Below, piece by piece: positions 5,851 to 8,390 of a stretch of DNA of 8,390 nucleotides (position 1 is the stretch's first letter; every line of letters begins with the position of its first letter). The notes under the pieces were generated by a model. That model was not told the origin of the DNA. It ran no database searches and saw nothing but the letters and a program-made list of their open reading frames with translations. The translations under genes were made by a program, and so were the position numbers. This stretch comes from JdFR-22 sp046537735 (GTDB lineage Archaea > Halobacteriota > Archaeoglobi > Archaeoglobales > Archaeoglobaceae): positions 1-8,390 of the forward strand of contig JBKHKH010000085.1 in assembly GCA_046537735.1 (NCBI GenBank), read 5' to 3'.

Positions 5851-6546
5851 TTAATCTCGTAATCTCCTTTTCACGTAAGGGTTCTTGCTGGCAATTCCAT
5901 TTAATGCTGACTCGAAACTCTCCAGTGGTGGTAAAGTCTCGCTTAGAAATACTCCTGTTCTTCCTACTTCTCTTCTCCTCTCCAGAACTCTCATCCTCTC
6001 TTTGACTACTTCTACATGAATATTTAGAGTTTTGGCAGTCTCATCAGGATTCATATCTGTCAAAGGAATCTCTTCATGTCCATTTTCTTTGGGAAATATC
6101 AGGACCAGTCTCTTATCCACACCAGGCACTCTCTTATCCTTTACCAGGTCTTCATAATTGAGGGCACCCCCAAATTTGTAAAAATCAAGTTCTCTACCCT
6201 TAATATTGACCAGAGGGAAGCTTACAGTAGTGTTATCGGCAAGCAAAAACTCTCCTTTGATGGCATAGTTGGGCGTGGCCTGAACAACTCTCCTCTCCAG
6301 CACTTCGAACTTATCCAGAATTATCTCTAATTTATAAGAAGGAATGGAATGAGGCACGAAAATATCTATGTCGCTGGAATTGCTCACATCCCCTCTAGCC
6401 ACACTCCCATAAACAAGAGGAGGCATATTGGCCATATCCCTCATTATCTCTTTGGCTCGTTCCCTCCTGGAAGCCAAAAGAGCCCAATGGTGTGAGCTGT
6501 ACTCTAGTGGTCTCCTATCTCCAAAAGTGGCAGTTTTTCCGGTCAT
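5851..6546 (-). CDS. Predicted nucleotidyltransferase, archaeal COG1665-like
   Basis: This 231-residue protein has a minimal nucleotidyltransferase (Pol beta-like) core. VYGSVARGDVSNSSDIDIF gives the GSxxRGD...SDIDxF signature, whose two aspartates (D59 and D61 from this start) bind metal. A later acidic residue in GRELDFYKFGG may supply the third carboxylate; that is inference. The remainder (KDKRVPGVDKRLVLIFP, GHEEIPL, a helix-turn-helix-like DETAKTLNIHVEVVKERMRVL, RREVGRTGVFL) matches my memory of the uncharacterised archaeal COG1665 group. The substrate is unknown. I chose ATG 6546 (MTGKTATFGDRRPLEYSSHHW) because it forms an ATGA overlap with the cutA stop, has AGGAGAG directly upstream, and matches the family N-terminus near FGDRR. 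An in-frame ATG at 6573 would add nine residues and overlap cutA by 31 nt. It is cotranscribed with cutA. Confidence 0.86.
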   Translation of the reverse strand: MTGKTATFGDRRPLEYSSHHWALLASRRERAKEIMRDMANMPPLVYGSVARGDVSNSSDIDIFVPHSIPSYKLEIILDKFEVLERRVVQATPNYAIKGEFLLADNTTVSFPLVNIKGRELDFYKFGGALNYEDLVKDKRVPGVDKRLVLIFPKENGHEEIPLTDMNPDETAKTLNIHVEVVKERMRVLERRREVGRTGVFLSETLPPLESFESALNGIASKNPYVKRRLRD

Positions 6547-6857
6547 CTCTCCTGTGTGGACTCGTCTATCCATTCCAAAAAGTCTCTCAAACCATCCTCA
6601 ATAGCGAATGCAACTATGCAAGGGGTCTCGTAACTGTGTACTTTTAATACTTCTTCTTTTAATTCTTTAAATCTTTCAGATTTGGTCTTGGCAACCAATA
6701 CGCATTCTGGCGATTCTTCTATTTTGTCTTTCCACCAGAACATGGATGTGATGGGAAAGATATTGGCACAAGCGATTAGATTTTTCTCCAGTAATTTCTT
6801 TCCCACTTTTTTTGCTTCATCTTCATCTGAAGTGGTGATATAAACAAACAAATACAT
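6543..6857 (-). CDS. cutA: CutA1 family divalent-cation tolerance protein
   Basis: CutA1 is a small, very stable trimeric ferredoxin-like-fold protein, named for bacterial copper tolerance. Its exact role in archaea is not settled. The 104 residues match the family length. Hallmarks seen are YITTSDEDEAKKVGKKLLE at the N-terminus, LIACANIFPITSMFWWKDKIEES (27-49), VLVAKTKSERF, and HSYETPCIVAFAI (74-86), ending with the FLEWI helix. ATG at 6857 gives the normal N-terminus MYLFVYITTS. A TATA-like stretch upstream predicts transcription within a few bases of this ATG, so the message is probably leaderless. It is the first gene of the minus-strand cluster, its stop overlaps the nucleotidyltransferase start (ATGA), and it diverges from the M50 protease gene. 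Confidence 0.96.
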   Translation of the reverse strand: MYLFVYITTSDEDEAKKVGKKLLEKNLIACANIFPITSMFWWKDKIEESPECVLVAKTKSERFKELKEEVLKVHSYETPCIVAFAIEDGLRDFLEWIDESTQER

Positions 6858-6878
6858 AGATTAGCTTTCCCTAATTTG

Positions 6879-6890
6879 TTTTAAAAATTT
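6879..6890 (-). promoter_or_regulatory. TATA-like promoter element of cutA
   Basis: The minus strand reads AAATTTTTAAAA, centred about 28 bp from the cutA ATG, which predicts a start site near 6859 and an almost leaderless message. It is less canonical than the boxes of lysS and prf1. Confidence 0.45.
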
Positions 6891-6899
6891 AATCCACAT

Positions 6900-6923
6900 C
6901 AACCGCTAACTCTACCGCTAACT
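6900..6923. repeat. Two-copy 12-bp tandem repeat between divergent promoters
   Basis: CAACCGCTAACT (6900-6911) is followed directly by CTACCGCTAACT (6912-6923), with one mismatch. It lies midway between the cutA and M50 TATA boxes, where one bound factor could affect both. The period of 12 bp is near one helical turn. No regulator is identified. Confidence 0.6.
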
Positions 6924-6941
6924 GCTATCATGCTTGACATT

Positions 6942-6953
6942 AGATATTTAAAC
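6942..6953 (+). promoter_or_regulatory. TATA box of the M50 protease gene
   Basis: AGATATTTAAAC is a good archaeal TATA box. With its centre near 6948, transcription should begin near 6974, which is after the ATG at 6964 and just before the ATG at 6976. Confidence 0.6.
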
Positions 6954-6975
6954 TATCCCTAATATGAAGGGGATA

Positions 6976-8283
6976 ATGGTGTCAACTTGGCTTATCGCAT
7001 TAACGGTATTTATCATATATTACGCGGCAGTAGAAAGCCTCAAGTCTAAAGGTATACTCGAAAGGTATGGCATATCGGCTTTCGGTCCGATATTAATGAT
7101 CAGGACTTCTCGAGGGCTCAACTTCTTGGAGAGGATATCTAAGGCGAAGACCTTCTGGAGATGGGTAGCCAACCTGGGAATACCGGCTGTGTTTCTGGGC
7201 ATGATCTTCATGTTCGTCTTGATCATTTTGATGGACTTCATGTTGCTGGCTGCACCCCCGCCTCCATCGGAGCTTACTGAACCGAGAAATGTGTTGCTCA
7301 TACCCGGCTTGAACCAGTTTATACCTCTTATCTCGGGTTTAATCGGTCTTATCGTTACCCTAATTGTTCATGAGTTTAGCCACGCCATTTTGAGCCGGGT
7401 GGAAGGGGTCAGAGTCAAATCTCTGGGTGTTTTGGTTGCTCTCATCCCCATTGGAGGCTTTGCTGAGCCGGACGAAGAGGAGATGATGGACAAGACCAAG
7501 ACAACCAGACCTCAGAGGATAAGGATCTTCTCTGCAGGGGTCATAAGCAATTTTATTGTGGCTGCCCTTGTATTTGGGCTTTTTATGGTTTTACTGGGTG
7601 GACTTTCGTCCAACGGGGTGTATGTTAGCGGTGCCTTCGAAGATTATCCTGCTCAGGAAGCTGGCATCAAACCCGGAACGGCTATCTTTAGAATCAATGA
7701 TACCGATACTCCAGACCTTGAAACTTTCCAGGAAGAGATGAGGGAGACCAGACCGGGTGATGTGGTAAAGGTCTACACCTACAACGAGACAGGGGCAGTA
7801 GATGAATATACTTTAAATCTCACCAAGAATCCCCATGAGGGTAGCAATGGTTTCATGGGCGTGACAGTTCTTGATGTACTCCAGACGCTAAAGAACATGC
7901 CGTCCCAACTTACGACAGTAGAAGGGTGGTTAATGGCAATATCCATGCCTTTCACCCTTTTTGGCGGTTTTACTGGTGTTTACATGCATGCTTTTGAGCC
8001 AACGGGTATATGGGAAAACACAGGCAATTTATTGTTCTACGTGTTGAATATATTATACTGGACCGGCTGGATCAACTTCTACGTGGGTCTCTTCAATTGC
8101 CTTCCTGCAGTACCACTTGACGGAGGAAGAGTATTCCACGAGAGCTTTGCAGGTATCCTGAGCAGAAGATATGGCGAAAGGGGAGAGGAGATATCTATGA
8201 AACTGGTCAGTTTCCTGGCCTTCCTCATATTCGCTTCTATCCTCTTTTCAGTGCTGATACCCAATCTGGGATTTCTGAGATAA
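6976..8283 (+). CDS. M50 family site-2-type intramembrane metalloprotease with PDZ domain
   Basis: This 435-residue membrane-embedded zinc protease cleaves substrates within or next to the membrane, as RseP and S2P do. Its archaeal substrate is unknown. The zinc motif HEFSH is at H132-E133-H136 in the third hydrophobic segment (about 116-138). The third zinc ligand is D382 in NCLPAVPLDGGRV. Hydrophobic segments are seen at about 2-17, 68-92, 116-138, 184-211, 316-336, 350-375 and 408-431. One PDZ-like domain (about 213-286, with GAFEDYPAQEAGIKPGTAIFRIND) lies between the catalytic halves. I chose ATG 6976 (MVSTWLIAL) because the TATA box places the transcript start just before it. ATG 6964, which adds MKGI, would lie upstream of that start, though AAGGGG before 6976 also falls within that reading. 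It diverges from cutA and ends in a T-rich terminator region. Confidence 0.95.
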   Translation: MVSTWLIALTVFIIYYAAVESLKSKGILERYGISAFGPILMIRTSRGLNFLERISKAKTFWRWVANLGIPAVFLGMIFMFVLIILMDFMLLAAPPPPSELTEPRNVLLIPGLNQFIPLISGLIGLIVTLIVHEFSHAILSRVEGVRVKSLGVLVALIPIGGFAEPDEEEMMDKTKTTRPQRIRIFSAGVISNFIVAALVFGLFMVLLGGLSSNGVYVSGAFEDYPAQEAGIKPGTAIFRINDTDTPDLETFQEEMRETRPGDVVKVYTYNETGAVDEYTLNLTKNPHEGSNGFMGVTVLDVLQTLKNMPSQLTTVEGWLMAISMPFTLFGGFTGVYMHAFEPTGIWENTGNLLFYVLNILYWTGWINFYVGLFNCLPAVPLDGGRVFHESFAGILSRRYGERGEEISMKLVSFLAFLIFASILFSVLIPNLGFLR

Positions 8284-8298
8284 TAGATAGACCATTCG

Positions 8299-8323
8299 TT
8301 TCCTCTTTTTCTTATTTTGTTTA
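8299..8323 (+). terminator. Oligo-T terminator of the M50 gene
   Basis: Beginning 15 nt after the stop codon, the plus strand reads TTTCCTCTTTTTCTTATTTTGTTT, a run of closely spaced T-tracts without a hairpin, as in archaeal factor-independent termination. Confidence 0.55.
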
Positions 8324-8333
8324 TCTGAGGTTA

Positions 8334-8357
8334 GATTGAAAAGTTATGGATTGAAAA
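8334..8357. repeat. Short direct repeat GATTGAAAA
   Basis: GATTGAAAA occurs at 8334-8342 and again at 8349-8357, 15 bp apart, each preceded by a similar GTTA-containing stretch. It is short and in AT-rich sequence, so chance is quite possible. Confidence 0.35.
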
Positions 8358-8377
8358 ATAAAAATAAAAATAAAAAT
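8354..8377 (-). terminator. (AAAAAT)x4 tract, a T-tract array on the minus strand
   Basis: Four perfect AAAAAT hexamers run in tandem. Read on the minus strand they are four ATTTTT units, a strong oligo-T terminator for a gene entering from the right, beyond the window. With the plus-strand T-tracts nearby, this suggests a convergent neighbour. It is also a simple repeat that may vary in copy number. Confidence 0.45.
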
Positions 8378-8390
8378 AATGATAAGTCAC

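Noticed and set aside
5851..6546. MNT/HEPN type toxin-antitoxin pair
   Set aside because: The nucleotidyltransferase is longer than typical MNT antitoxins, resembles COG1665, and its neighbours are cutA and lysS rather than a HEPN protein.
8354..8377. Tandem hexamers as a CRISPR or replication-origin iteron array
   Set aside because: The units are 6-bp A/T-only, with no spacers, no dyad and no cas, cdc6 or rep gene nearby; a terminator or simple repeat explains them better.

Overview
This window is archaeal chromosomal DNA, most likely from a euryarchaeote in or near the methanogen-related lineages. The evidence is a class I lysyl-tRNA synthetase, an eRF1-like release factor (aRF1), an archaeal-type cis-prenyltransferase with an RTGGELRLSNF motif, a DUF2551-like protein, and TATA-box promoters about 25 bp ahead of the first genes. 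Nothing fixes the genus. No transposon, tRNA, rRNA or CRISPR array was seen.

Layout. Eight genes lie head to tail on the minus strand, read from right to left: cutA, a COG1665-type nucleotidyltransferase, lysS (class I), a COG2108-type radical SAM protein, a small DUF2551-like winged-helix candidate, uppS, prf1 (aRF1), and a beta-class DNA methyltransferase cut off by the left edge. One gene lies on the plus strand: a membrane M50 (site-2) protease divergent from cutA. The right end is a short AT-rich tail with T-tracts facing both directions, as expected between convergent genes. The longest gene-free gaps are about 100-120 bp (2014-2131, 5736-5850, 6858-6975, 8284-8390), and each carries a promoter or terminator candidate.

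Transcription and translation. The TATA boxes ahead of cutA, the M50 gene and prf1 predict start sites only about 0-5 nt from the start codons, so these genes look leaderless or nearly so. Internal genes are tightly packed (ATGA, 14-nt and TAGTG overlaps), and some have Shine-Dalgarno sequences. lysS is the exception: its leader of about 30 nt holds an 8-codon ORF ending in an ATGA overlap with lysS, and a perfect 13-nt palindrome lies on the predicted start site.

Biology. Most genes are housekeeping: translation (LysRS, aRF1), polyprenyl carrier lipid synthesis (UppS), cation-binding CutA and membrane proteolysis. The least understood part is the radical SAM/DUF2551 pair between lysS and uppS. 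Other points to check are the DNA methyltransferase with a TSPPHN motif fused translationally to prf1, the incomplete zinc site in aRF1, and a 12-bp tandem repeat between the divergent cutA and M50 promoters. I see no complete novel system. The radical SAM/DUF2551 pair is the best candidate for undescribed biology.
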